Of a stretch of 64,000 nt of DNA, positions 33,901 to 46,642 are shown one piece after another. A program made the position numbers and the translations under genes. The stretch is from contig OX457038.1 of NCBI GenBank assembly GCA_949752735.1, forward strand, positions 61,498,520 to 61,562,519, in the 5' to 3' direction. This DNA is from Lumbricus terrestris (taxonomy: Eukaryota > Annelida > Clitellata > Crassiclitellata > Lumbricidae). Position 1 is the first letter of the stretch, and every line of letters begins with the position of its first letter. The notes beneath the pieces were generated by a model, which did no database searches, had not been told where the DNA came from, and was given only the letters and a program-made list of their open reading frames with translations.

Positions 33901-36900
33901 TAGTACTCTGTTACTTTATAAATGCTAATGTTGTTAATTTTATACTCGGTATTTAATAATTGATACTATGTGTTTGCCGGTCCTAACATGGTTGAAGTTA
34001 ATTTAAATGTCAAGATACATGTTTTCAATTCATATGTGATTGTCGTAAGTCATCTCCATCTTCCCTGTCTTTCCCCTCTTTCCCTCCCTCTATCACTCTC
34101 ATTATCACATCCCTCATATTATTTACATTAGCAAATAGGGAAGAAAGGAGGAATCATGGACATATGTCACTGGTGCTCATCCTGTTACACTGGAATTTGC
34201 ATAACAGGAATGCCTGTGCTAGTCTAATCCATTAAATCACAATAGAAACTATTGCAGACAATAGCCTCTATTCTCATAACAGTTGAATCTCGATCCATTG
34301 TTATTTGCTGTGTTTTGACAGCGCAGATTTTCTATTTAATTAATTAATATGCAATGCAATACATTGCCTTCATGACAGGTAGACATTTCTTGTCCATTTT
34401 ACTATTAATTAGTTTTCATTGGTTTCATTACTAAATTGTTAACCATAATCTCTGAATTGGATGCATTTATATATTTGGGTGTTTCATTTATGATCTTTTT
34501 ATATGGTCAACGTCTTTTTTTATTGTGTTTAAATTGCCTTTTAGGGGAGTTTGAAGAAGAGCGTACATTTGTTTGGGATGATTACCTTGAGGACACAAAG
34601 TCTACAGCAGCTTCAGCTACATCTTTTAAACATGTTAGCGTTTTATCTGATTTTGCAAGCTTGTTCAAAATTTATGTCGGCATATTGCAGATATGTGTAG
34701 TTGCCTCAGCTTTGAAATCAGATACTTGTTTCCAGAAAGGAGTATATAATTATAGAGCGACAGAAAATATTGTAGCTCTATTATATGGATAGAAAAAAAT
34801 TTACAAATGGAGAATGTTCTGTTGCATTAAAACGACAGACATGTCTTGCTGTTTAAAATGATATCAACTTAGTCGTCATCAAAGAGTAAAGCGATAGTCT
34901 CTTTAGTTTATTTGCATTGCCTCATTGTCGATCAAAGGTATCAATGTCATAAACAGTCATACTTTGGATCTTCAACAGACAACTTTTGAACAGTTATTGA
35001 TGAACTTCGTTATAATTTTCTTTGGATGTGTAGCCTTTGTTGTTTGCAATGGGTGCAATTTGCTGTGGATGCAGCTAGACACTGGTATACTTTTAAATCA
35101 ACTTGTGGGCAATATTTATGGTACATCTTACCTTGCAATTATTTACCTCATTTTCATGATCTGAATTTCTCTGTGTCGAGGCAATAACCTATGAATGTCT
35201 TCCTTAATTTACCTTCTGTCTTACCTTCGTTTACCTTGTTCTTAGGTGGAATGCAGTATTCAGAGTGGCTTCAAAAAGGGCATGAAGCTAGAGATTGCCA
35301 ACAAAACTCCTGAAGGCTCTTTCTGGGTCGGGTCGATACTGATGACCTGCGGCCAGCTGCTTCGGATGCGGCCGGAAGGATGCGGAGACGATTCATCAGC
35401 TGATTTCTGGTGCGACATCCTCTCGAAGGAAGTCCACCAACTTGGCTGGTGCCATGAAAATGACCGGGTTCTGTGCCCCTCGGAAGGCAAGTTGCTTGAG
35501 GTTTTGCACAGTTGAATATAAATTATGTCATATGTAAGTTTAACATCATGAGCCTCAAATTTAATACCAGAATGCAGAATTGGTAAGTTGGTGCATTTAC
35601 CACCATGCGGCCATGCCACCTCTTAACTTCTGTCTACAGTGTAATGAGTTGGGGTTTACCAACCTAATTGATAATAAACAAATTGAATCGATGTTGTCCC
35701 TGGACTTGGCCGCATCTCTGTGTTTATGCGTGATGTCCGCCAATGACTCTTGTTCCAGTTGCCCATTCATGTAGAATCTCTTGTATCATCTGGCACCATG
35801 CTCTGAGCAGAGCACCTGTCCATTTGCTGGCTGTATGTCTGCACTTGATTGTGGAGGTGACTATTGTGGTTCCAGTTAGATGACAGACTCGGCCCATGAT
35901 GAAAATTTCTGCGGGTTTGCTTTTAGGTTGAAATGCTGTGGACAATTTACAGTTCAATTTATAATTTCTTTTTATTTCAGAGTTGAGACAGAAATTTCCG
36001 GCATTGGACTGGGAAACTGTCCTAAAAGCTTCTGTAAAAGATGCGAAAACACCGCCATTGTACATGTTGGATAAGGTAAATGTAGTAACAAACGTTTCTT
36101 TGATTCGATTTATAATGGATAATGGAAATTCAGCTTGAAATTAATCATAAGATTTAAAATTGGTTACAAATATTAATTCTTTGATTAATATTGAAAACTG
36201 CAACATGAAAATTGTTGTTCCTTCCTGATATCCTAATTTGTGGGTTATACCATTGATTATTCTAAAAAAATTATTATTCTGATTAATAATAAACAAAGAT
36301 AGTTGATTTATTGAAATATTAGAATTGATGGTGATAATTAAATGCAATTTTCGACTTGAGATAACCTTTGAGTATATTTCTAGTAGATCTGCACTTTTTT
36401 GTGATGATAAGTTTTAAAGACTGCCAGGCATTAACAGTTCTAATAAACTAACGATAATATTGCATCAAGTCGAATGCCGCATAATGATGTTGTATGTTTT
36501 CTAGGGGACCGGTCCGCTGCCGTTTGACCAGATAAAAACGAGTATGTTTCTTGAAGTTCAGCTTGACCTTCAACCCGACTGCATTTGGCCAGTTAAGGTC
36601 ATCGAGAATGTTGGAGGTCGTTTGCTACTGAGATATGAAGCCATGGAAACGGCTGCGGATGACTTCTGGCTGTTCTACCTCAATCCTAGAGTTCATCTTA
36701 TCGGCTGGGGCAGGGAAAATGGATGTCTCTACAAGCCGCCTGAAGGTCAGTGTATAGCGCAGAGCAGGCTGACAAAGAGCCAGCCCACAGGCCCTTTCTG
36801 GCCCGCTGATGATTTTTTCTGGCCTGGGTAGCATTGCCTAATGGCTACACAATTTAATTAATTTTGTTATTGGAAGCTTGTGTCAACGTGTTTGCGAGTT

Positions 36901-39900
36901 TGTTTAGCATGGACTTGTTCTAAGTTTCAGACTTAGACAAATGTGAACTCTTTATAAACTATATATAAAAACTAGAGTGAATGTAAATTAGCAACTAGAA
37001 TGAATGTGAGCTTTTTATAAACCATATGTAGAAACTAGAATGAATGTGAGCTCTTTATAGAATGAATGTGAGTCCTTTATATACTTTGTGTAGAAGCTAG
37101 GACGAATATGTGAGGTCTTTATAAACTATATATAGAAACTAGGATGCATTGACCTTAGACATATGCATTAACGAGCTGTATGTGATGTTGGTCACTGCTG
37201 AATATTAAGATTTTATGAGCCTGATTTGGCTGCTTTTCTCTCTTAAAATGCATCATTTAGTTTTACGGGCAGTTGTCTAGAGGTTAGCATGCTGGACTGT
37301 CGAGCGAGAGGTTGGGGTTCAGGGCAGAAATTTGTGTCGAGACTTCTGCTCCACTTGCACCCCACATACCAACTCAGTTATAAATATAACTTAAGTCCCT
37401 TAAATCTTTTTTCTTTTGCCGTGGCTGGGCTGGGAGCGCCTCTGAGTAGTTTCTTGAAGGGGCGCTATATAAATGCTAATAATGAATGAATGAATGAATA
37501 ACGAGTACACTGACTGCACACTGTTGGTGGGAAGATGATATGGCAAGGGAGGGACTGGTCAGCTGCTCTCATATGCAGAGTATGAGAAAATGAAGTTGTT
37601 AACAGTTCATACCCATGGCTGCCTCAGGTCTAGTTTAAGGGACTCAATTCTTTATTATTTAAAAATATATTTATATCTGCTATTATTGTCTGTATTTTTA
37701 TTAACATTGTTAGTGCTGGTTCAAATGATTTTCTACATTGTAATAATTATCGTGATTATTTATATTTTTTAACCTGTGTTTGAATGAGTACTTTTGTGAT
37801 GCAGTCATCACTTCAAAGAGTGCTGACTTTGACTGGGCCGGTCATCTACAACAAAACTTTGAATCATTCCAGAAGAATCAGCCACCGTCGGAAATTTTTG
37901 AGGTATTTTAGTTTCTGTTCTTTCTCTTTCAGGTTTTGATATTTCCATGGCAGGAGCTATATCAATGTTTAGATACGTTTACTTTTCCTTGAGTCTTACT
38001 ATGCTTTGAATGTCTGTTCTGTTCTCAACCATCCTTGATATGAAGGTTAGCCTTTCCTTATTTGCATTGAGGTGTTTCCTAACTTTTTATTTCCAAGACA
38101 GGAGCTATACGAATGTATAGATACCTTGCCTTACTAGTGCATGGCATGTGCCTTTGTGCAATTAGTAAGTACTTGTAACTCACTGTACCTGTTTTTACCA
38201 AGTAACCTTTCCATATTTGCATTAACTTAACTCAGTATGATTCTGGTTAACTTGTCATGCTGCCTTACCTTACCTTACATCATCTCAAATAATTTAACTT
38301 ATCATAGAAATTTACCTGAACAGTGAACTTGCAGCATGAAGTTCTTACTTTTTCAGGATCAGGCAAAGCTGCAGAAGCACAGTTTTGTGGAAGGGTGTAT
38401 GCTGGAAGCAGTTCATCCGCGAACCCTTATGACAATTCATCCGGCAACTGTCAAGCGTATCATCAACGAGTTTTTCTTTCTGGTTGAGCTGATACTAACT
38501 GATGAACCAGAACCGATTCAGTTCAGCTGTCATTCCGGTTCAGTGAAACTCTTTCCAGTTGGATGGTGCTTGGCAAATAATGTATCTCTGTATGGCAAGT
38601 GTTCATTTAAAGTGTTTTAATGTATGAAACTTGTTAATTATTTGTATGTCGACTTGTACTCCGCCGACAATACAACACCGAGCTTTTGAATGATGTAGAC
38701 TCTTTTGTACGCTCCAAGATAACATGCTTAACATTCTACTAACTAATCGTGCTGTGGTGTTATATCTCTAACGTCTTTAACTTTACTGGGCAATCGGTTA
38801 ATGTGCCGTGCTAGAAAGGTGGTATGGTTTTACAATCGGATGTATGGATGATTGAAAAACGGACAGATTGGACTAATGGTAGGATATACTGACATACTGA
38901 TAGATGGTTGGTTGAGTGGATGAATGGAGAGATGGATGACCTGTTGGTTGGAGATATGGTCGAACGAATGGACTGACTGATAAACAGATGAATATGACTA
39001 AGAGTTCTACCTCACCTAAAAATAGATTTAAACTGGTTCCCTGCTCTACATAGCTTCTACGCTGGATTTTGTTACGACAATAGGCTATTTCTGCATCGAC
39101 CTGTTTTGTCTGGTGATTCGGTTAACAAGTAATGATTATTAGATTGACTAAATGGTATTAAGGTAGATAATTACAATTGTGAATCAGTGTCTTTGCTCTC
39201 TTATAGGAACTGATTTTGACTGGACTAAGTATCTGAATGAACATTCCTGTCAACCAGCGCCAAGTGAAGCCTTCAATATGGTGTGTGTTTCATTTTTTTC
39301 TCAAGACAAATAAAGAAATGTAAAGATGAAAGGCCAATTCATTTGTCACTTTGTCAGCTCTGTTGATAAATTTGCACTGAGAAACATATGCAGTTTGATT
39401 TAAAACCTTATTTACTTTTAAAACCTAGGTTAAAGTCCTCAATATATAATGTGTGATAAAAAATGTCATCATGTGAATGGCAAAATTGTAAGCGTGCCTG
39501 CTTCAAAATCTTTATACAGTTGACAGACTGGGAATCTCTGGGTTTCGATGTTGGCATGAAGCTTGAGGCAGTGAACCCCGGTCAACCAGGACAGGTCTGT
39601 GCCGCCACAATCACGAGAGTTGTCAACGGAATCATGTGGCTACATCTCGACCATAATCCGCCTTCTGTGCCCGATCATATCGTTCCAATCGACACATTCG
39701 ATGTCTTTCCAATCGGTTGGTGCGAGAGCAACGAATGTCCGCTCAAAACTCCGAAGCTTACTGCGACGAGGCGACTTGCCACTGTTCAGGCTGAGTATGC
39801 ACTTTGACCTTTCTCTCTCAAATACAGTCGATCAAGCAAGTTTTTATTGTGACCAGTCTAATAGCAGGAGTGCCGAGTTAACAAATATTGGACACAACTG

Positions 39901-42900
39901 AAGGAATCTAGATCCCGCTAATTATTGGAGTCACTTAAGTAGTACTTTCAATTGTGCATAAATGCCAGTCAAGCAGCACATTACTTGACTTCATGTTGGC
40001 AAGTAAACTCAGTGTTCAATGTAGTTCAATGTAGTTTGCTAAAGTTACAGCCAGCAAGTTGCAGCCTGATTAGAATATTTTTAATTTTAATTTTTAAATT
40101 GCAAGGAAGGTAGTTTATTTATTTCCAATATTATGCGGGTGTGTAGTCTCTGTTTAAATTGTATTGTATAAACTCTTCTCTAAGAAGAAACCTTATAGAA
40201 GTGCTCCCAATGAAATCGACCCCTGGAGGCTAAGAGACTTTTGAATCTCAGATGGGACTTTGTTCTCAATTAGGGTGGCAGCAGATTTTATAGGAAATTG
40301 GCAGTATTAGAGTGTGCATAAATAAATTTGGGGATTTGCTTTAGCATTTCTTTTTAAGTGAGTATGTATCCGAGTACTAAGTTGGAAGAAGCCCTCTGTC
40401 AGTGCAAGTTAGGACTATCTGCTTTATTAAAGTTCTAACATTTGTGGAATTATCTTAAAGCAATTATAATTTACGTTTTGTTAAGTAAATGAATGAACTC
40501 TTGGTTAAGTTGCAAGTTTGCAAAGAACATAGGGCAAAACAGATACATCCGTGTTTAATAACAAGCTGTTTGCATTGCATTTACATTACCTTTACTTGAA
40601 GTGAGGTTGGAGGAAGGTTGCTCACCTGTAGGCTGTTATTCAAGATTGCATTTAATTCACCAGTATTCATAGTCTTCATTTGATGCTTGTTTCATATTTC
40701 TGGCTCTAATTATGCGTAACTATTGTCCTCCCTTCTTGGTTAGCCATATGCTCCCAAGTTACGTGTGTTCTTTATGTTGAACTTGTATCTGTTTTTGACA
40801 AAGAATTTGTTTAGGATGAAAGAATGTGACATTGACTTTACCAATAAACAATAAATAAATATATGTCATTATGTTTATGTTACCAGTTGATGTTAGTTAT
40901 GTTGATGTTTCTTTAGGCGTCACCTGGAAAATGAGGCTCGGAGTGCACTTTACATGCAGATGAAGGAAGCTGATCTCAAAAGTATTTAATTTCATTTACT
41001 GCTAAATTTGTGATTTTTTTAGCTTACGGCTTTACTTCATGTTTTTATGAGTTCCTATTGGAATTTGACTGACCAGGATATGAAAAACTAAACTTTTTGT
41101 ATTGATGCTTCCATGCACTGAAACATACTGACACTTACTTGCCAAGAAGGTGCAATTTGTGGTTGTAGCCAACAGGATTCATTTTAGATATTGATGTATA
41201 AGTTGTACTTTGAGATTTCACTTTACACAAAGGTTAAAAATGGATTAGAGTTAAATTGGAGCAATGAATTTAAACTGTGCTGTGTAAACTTTGCTGGTAT
41301 ATTCCCCTGAAAATATTTAAAAGTTTTCAATTAAATTATGTTAATTGTTACTGAGTTTTGTTGGTATTGACAATTCAGTTAAACATTACTCAGCATTCAA
41401 ATTCAGTTGACAGTTGAAATTTGGTTTTGCAGAGTCAAGTGGCTGGTGTCCCAAAATCTACTTCAACTACCGCTGTTTCACAGGCCGCTACCTAAGCAAA
41501 GGCCGTCTGGTTCTTCTGCCAAGATCGGTTGGACCGGGGCCGGTTGTGCTTGTGATGACAACCGTTCTTGCGAAGCTGATCAAAGTTGCGTACAAATCGA
41601 GTCGTGTCCTACGAGAACTTCAGATAAAAGGAAAACCGAATTCCAGCATGAAGCAACAGGTTCTGAAAGCCAAGTAAGTTGAGTATTTTTCGTGAACAAC
41701 TGACCAGGATATGAAAAACTGATTGTATTGATGCTTCCATGCACTGAAACATACTGACATTTACCCCTTGCCAAGAGGGTGCAATTTGTGGTTGATAGCA
41801 CTTTAAAAAAGACCGGGGCTGGAGCAGCAGTGTTACGGAGTTCAAACACCCTGGACTAACATGTAGTGCCTTTTCCGGTCAGATACCTTGTTTAGCGAGG
41901 ATTGAACTGCATTCAAATAGCAGGTCAAGAGGTATTAGAAGGAGAGATATGCGGCTGAGTCCCCAAATTTCTTGATAAGAGCTCATCTGGGAAGACATTT
42001 GGTAATCATGAGTAATCCTATGCATTTTGAGAAAGTAGGAAGTATCCCTAGTTTCTTATTCTTCCAATGGGAAATGGTCTGAAGTGTTAGAAGCAATCTG
42101 ATACATGCAGGAAGTTTTGGCAACTCAACTGAAATCTGAAGTTTGATAAAGCTCTGTAAAATGCTCTCACCAGTTTGTATATGGCAATTGCAGAGTTTTT
42201 AACGCTTCAATTGTTCGATGTTTATACGTGAAGGTACAAAGGGAAGAGTTACAGCGCTACTGTTGAGATCTGTGACACAAGCGATCAGATAACAGACTTC
42301 TGTCGTGACGTCTGCAGACGTCTGGAATGCTGTCCGAATCTGATCAGTCCGCATTCTCATGACACCGTCTGCCCAGAGAACTGCCTTCGTCTTGCCAAGG
42401 GAAAATACCGTGAGTGAATGAAAATCTGTTTCTTATCTATTCTGGTACGAGAAGTGAAGTAGTTAGTTCTGTCATTTTATTGCATTGTTTCGAGCATTAT
42501 TTCACCGTGTTAATTTATTCGCAGTTTTCCCTAACTTTGTTGCAGTTTTTGCTCCGTGTCATCCCGATACTTTATTTGATTCAACGGACTCGTCAAGTCA
42601 CTTATATAACAAGTAAATGCCATTGGGTTGTTTGACTGTTAGCAGTCTTGTTGTGACTTGATGTCTGAAAACTATCAGTTTGTTGAAACAGGTGTATAAT
42701 AAATTCAGAGGTTTGGCTTGTCTTTAAATGCCACCCATCTTCAAAATTAATTTCTTTACTTTTACTTTCCTTATTATTATTATTGTTATTAAATAGATTT
42801 GTTACATGGGCAAGGTCACATCAAAATGTGAATCTGAGATGCTGATAGTCAGCTGCCAGGAGAAGGTTTTGCCCAGTTTTGCTATGATGCTAAAGTACTC

Positions 42901-45496
42901 CAGATTTCAAAACTAACTTCCTTACCATACCATGCCATATATGTAACTACCAATGTGTGCTAACGAAGGTATTGTCTTTTAATGCTCTCTACACAATTCA
43001 CATAACGAAGTTTCTTCTTGTTACAGCTTACAATTTTGGTCAGAAGAAGCGCAAGATTGGTCGTCCTCCTGGTGGCCACAGCAATCTCGAGTTTGGTGCC
43101 AAGAAGCCAGGAAAACGCCGTAAACACAAGAAACTGCTTCTGACACTACGCAAGAAGCATGGCCTCGTGGGAAGGGTTTCATCTCCAGGTGACGATGAAG
43201 AGATGGAGAGCAACAGCACAGGAAGCTGGAAGTGCCTGATGGAAAACGACGACGAGAGCAGGGACAGTCGAGAGTCGTTAGTGCGCGTCAGTCGTAAGCG
43301 CAGGGTGCCGTGTATGACGGACATGCAGATGAGGGGCTTGAAGCGACCGAGGTACAGCTTCGACAGGAGGACGCATAAGAAGGTTCTACACGCAACTCAT
43401 GCAGCAAACGATAAGGCGGAGTTGACGAACGTTCCGACGCAGGTATGACTTGGTTCAGTGTGAAAAGGCTCTCTATGGGCTCAGCATGAATGCTCGCGTG
43501 TGTGTGTGTGCGTGCGTACGTGTGTGTGGAATTGGTGTTGATGAGATCCATTAACCGTGAGCTGCATTGGTTTTCCACTCACTTTTAATTCACACTGTTA
43601 ATGGATTAAAAGTGCAGTTTAGCTGATAATTGTATTATTCATTATTCATTTCAAGAATTTATATAGACTAGTGTCCCTTCAAGAAGTTTATATAGTGTCC
43701 TTTCTCCTTCTCAGTGTCACTCCTAGTCCTACCGCGTTGATATAAAGAAGTAAAACACTAGCGAGTCAACCCTAAGTAGCAGGGTTTATGTATGTATGTA
43801 TGTATAATTGTATATCCAATGGAAGACTATTCGAGACAGATGGACATACAAGACATATCATTATATTGATTGTCTGGATTTCTTTTAACTGAAATCGTTA
43901 TCGCGTGGTTTGTCAATGCTGAAATAGAAGAGTGAATTTTCGTGCCCTCGTGTTGCAGTGCATGAATTGGTGTCTTTGAGATTTTCTTTAAGGCAGTGTA
44001 TGTATATTCTGTTGCTATGCATACATACGTTTACACAAGTAAAATGGGGCTTCTAAACGTGCGGGAATTGATACATCACGTTTAGGATTACTATCAGAGT
44101 TCTTCTAATCATTTGTTGTTCTAATCATTTGTTGTTCTAATCATTTGTTGTTCATTTGTCGTAGGTGCCGCAGAATGAGGAGCTCCTGCAATTGGCTTCA
44201 AATCCGCTGTACTGGACAGTACAGGAAGTGGTGGAGTACATAAAAACGACGGACTGTGCCGGCATTGCAAGGCTCTTCAAAGAACAGGTGTGGTTGGTCA
44301 CTTTGGCCTTTATGTTGCAGTAGTTGCTTTTGAAGTTTAAACAAAATTAATAATTAAAGAAAAGCTTCTAAAGCAGCTGCTGAAACATAATTAATTTATT
44401 GAATTTGGTTATTAAATGCATTATAAATACTTTTTAATGAGAATGCTAATAACTGTTGTAGTAACTCTAAACGGTTATTAATGATATTAAACTTTCTCTA
44501 AATCCTGAGAAGATCCATGGTTAAAATGTTTTTAATAATGATGTCAGTAAAGTAATTCAATTTATAATAATGAAATTATATTAATTATTTATTATTGATG
44601 AAGTATACGCAATAATAAGAAAAATTATAATAGCAATGCGAGTGCCAGCATAAAACATACAAGCAATAGAGAAATGGATATACACACTTGTACAAAGACA
44701 AATTGTAAGCATGTGTGCACTAATGTACCAGCATACATAAAAACAAATGCACACTAATTGGATTAAATACGCTAACTAGGGAATGTAATCCCAGGGCATT
44801 TACTCAATCCCGGGATTCTAAATGGGTCAATCCTGGGATTGGCTTATAATGACAATTAAATTTTTTTCTTAGACTTAGTATGGTAGTAGGTCAATTACAG
44901 TAAAGATTAGACTTTGTCATCGGTATTTCAAACGTGATCAATATTATTACTCATGACAAGGGCTTTAGTCGGTGGTCTCTGGCAGCAGAGAATTTTTGGT
45001 TAACCTGAAAAACGGGATTCCATGTTTGTCAATCCCGGGATTGTGAGATTGCAAAATGTCTGGGATTCTGGATCCTGGAATTACATTTTCTAACGCTAAC
45101 TCAAACCTACACAATTCATACTTGAACAAGATGCAACTACCCATATGCACACACACTTGCAGGCCTAATGCTCAAAACTTGGTGATTATGGTTACTTTAT
45201 GATTACACGTTACTGTTACTGAACTTGGTGTTGGATGTCAACTCTGGTCAGATTCCATTGATTGGACTCTGCAATGTCTGCATGCTTGCAAGAGACATTT
45301 TACATGATTCTTTTGGTATTAAGTTATGCTGATGTTGACTATTGCTTAATTTCAGGAAATTGATGGTCAGTCTTTGCTGCTGCTTTCGCTGCCCACCGTC
45401 CAGGAACACCTTGAGCCAAAGCTTGGCCCAGCCGTAAAACTCTGCCACCAGATCGAACGACTTAAGGTCACCTTCTACCAGAAGTTTGCCTTGTAG
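30969..45496 (+). CDS. SFMBT: SFMBT-type Polycomb protein (Scm-like with four MBT domains), 15 coding exons seen, 5' end missing
   Basis: Exons: 30969-32393, 34545-34633, 35246-35486, 35981-36075, 36505-36745, 37805-37902, 38357-38594, 39207-39280, 39520-39794, 40917-40981, 41433-41673, 42234-42409, 43027-43442, 44165-44287, 45356-45496; all phases agree, giving about 1312 residues. Order: Ser/Pro-rich N-terminal region (about 475 residues, no FCS finger), an SFMBT-like [14 protein letters not shown] segment, MBT1-MBT4, the SLED domain ([39 protein letters not shown]), a basic [14 protein letters not shown] region, and a SAM domain ending in FYQKFAL and TAG. SFMBT proteins bind methyl-lysine histones through MBT4 and recruit Polycomb-type repression with YY1/Pho; they are nuclear. 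The true start lies upstream; ATG 31076 within the first exon is an alternative. Introns after 35486 and 38594 use GC donors. Confidence 0.95.
32467..33769. mobile_element. hAT-type element, family 8, 1303 bp, in an SFMBT intron
   Basis: Ends TAGACCTGGGAGT in perfect inverted repeat, and a perfect 8-bp target duplication GCCAGGTC at 32459-32466 and 33770-33777. Both ends contain many AAGTCGACTT/AAGTCG motifs, giving subterminal repeats. It lies 73 bases after the donor of the first known SFMBT exon. No transposase. Confidence 0.94.
36940..37150 (+). repeat. Tandem repeat of about 50-60 bp in an SFMBT intron
   Basis: About four degenerate units contain AACTAGAATGAATGTGAG, then CTTTATAAACTATATATAG. 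Confidence 0.85.
37262..37500 (+). mobile_element. tRNA-headed SINE, family A, in an SFMBT intron
   Basis: The head GTTGTCTAGAGGTTAGCATG (A-box) with a degenerate B-box (GTTGGGGTTCA) resembles tRNA-Glu/Asp. The 3' part GGGAGCGCCTCTGAGTAG, GGGGCGCTATATAAATG and the (GAAT)n tail match the L2-type LINE tails in this window, so the SINE probably borrows that LINE's machinery. Confidence 0.75.
41069..41169 (+). repeat. Direct repeat, left copy, before the first SLED exon
   Basis: About 100 bp starting CTGACCAGGATATGAAAAAC and including TGATGCTTCCATGCACTG. It matches 41700-41799 with few differences, and lies in the intron before exon 41433-41673. Confidence 0.92.
41700..41799 (+). repeat. Direct repeat, right copy, after the first SLED exon
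   Basis: Second copy of the 41069-41169 repeat. It starts 27 bases after the end of exon 41433-41673, so the exon is bracketed by direct repeats about 630 bp apart. Confidence 0.92.
44105..44152 (+). repeat. Triplicated 16-bp unit at a splice acceptor
   Basis: TCTAATCATTTGTTGT occurs three times in a row, ending 12 bases before the acceptor AG (44163-44164) of the first SAM exon. Each unit contains CTAAT, which fits the metazoan branch-point consensus, plus a T-rich stretch. Confidence 0.9.
44777..45092. mobile_element. hAT-type MITE, family 9, 316 bp, in the last SFMBT intron
   Basis: Ends TAGGGAATGTAATCCCAGG and, inverted, TAGAAAATGTAATTCCAGG. Perfect 8-bp target duplication ACGCTAAC at 44769-44776 and 45093-45100. 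The phrase CAATCCCGGGATT occurs twice inside. Confidence 0.93.
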
Positions 45497-46011
45497 AAAA
45501 AAAGAGTCATAGCCGCAGCCTCCTCAGATTGCATATTAATTCGAAAGCGCCTCGCTTGACGTCCCCTTCTGCACTGAATACAATAGTGTGGTTGAATTCG
45601 GTGTTAGATTGCTTCTGTGCTTGATGGGAAATAGAATAGATGTCAATGAGCCATGCAGACTGTAATGATAATGTCCCATTACTGTTGTCATATATTCATG
45701 TATATAATGCTGAATTTTTATCTAAATTAGCTGGATCCTCATCATAACATGTTAAATTATAACGCAACAAGTACGCTGATATGGGAAGCTGTCCATCTGT
45801 TACGAGCGCAAGGAGGGGTATCAACCAAATGTACGTAATACGTATGCAAACTAAATTGTGATGTCCACATTAGCCTTTTACAAATCCGTAATATCCTATA
45901 TGTCTGATGGCATTTTATTGCATTATGATTAAATTTTGTTAAGATTGTTCAAACCTAACCGTAAACTATATAATAGCTAACAAGTTTCAACTAACAATGA
46001 TGTGTAACAAA

Positions 46012-46038
46012 AATAAATAGCCTACATGGTAAAATAAA
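46012..46038 (+). other. SFMBT poly(A) signals (two AATAAA)
   Basis: AATAAA at 46012-46017 and 46033-46038, about 520 bases after the SFMBT stop. They would end a 3' UTR running from 45497. Sequence from there to 46642 shows no further gene. Confidence 0.5.
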
Positions 46039-46642
46039 TGTCCTATTGATGACTTTAGTCCATTTTAATTGTACATACAAACTGGAGGGTACACAAAGTG
46101 TATGCTGTGCAATGGGGAAAAGTGGCATGAAAATTGTTTGCATGTGTAATTTATAGATGGCTTCACATTAAATTTTGGTTCAGCATTTGAAAATGATGCA
46201 CATAACTACCACTTCCTGTATCTTTGCCTCACTCCCAAATGTGTATTCTTATATGTACAGTTGTACAGTATAGTTTGCAACATGCATGCGTAGACATTTT
46301 GTGCATCGACAATAGGTTATTTTCAATTCTTCTGATGTGCTATTTATTTAACAGTGATTTGGTCATTGATTAAGGTGACGGCTCCTTGGCAGTTGGTTGC
46401 CATTGCAGTATTGTCAGTTATGGTAATGTCTTATTTATCCTTTTGCTACTTTGAAAACTGACCAGTTTTTGCATTGCATTACTTTTGAGTTGTAACTGAC
46501 TCTGCATTCAAGATGCACATCAGTGAAATTTTTAAATGTAACTTTCACCTTATATGTGTAGTGTGTACACTTTCATAGGTATGAAATACTACTAATTGAT
46601 CATTCATAGTCTTTGATACAATTATTGACAATTGCCATGGCC

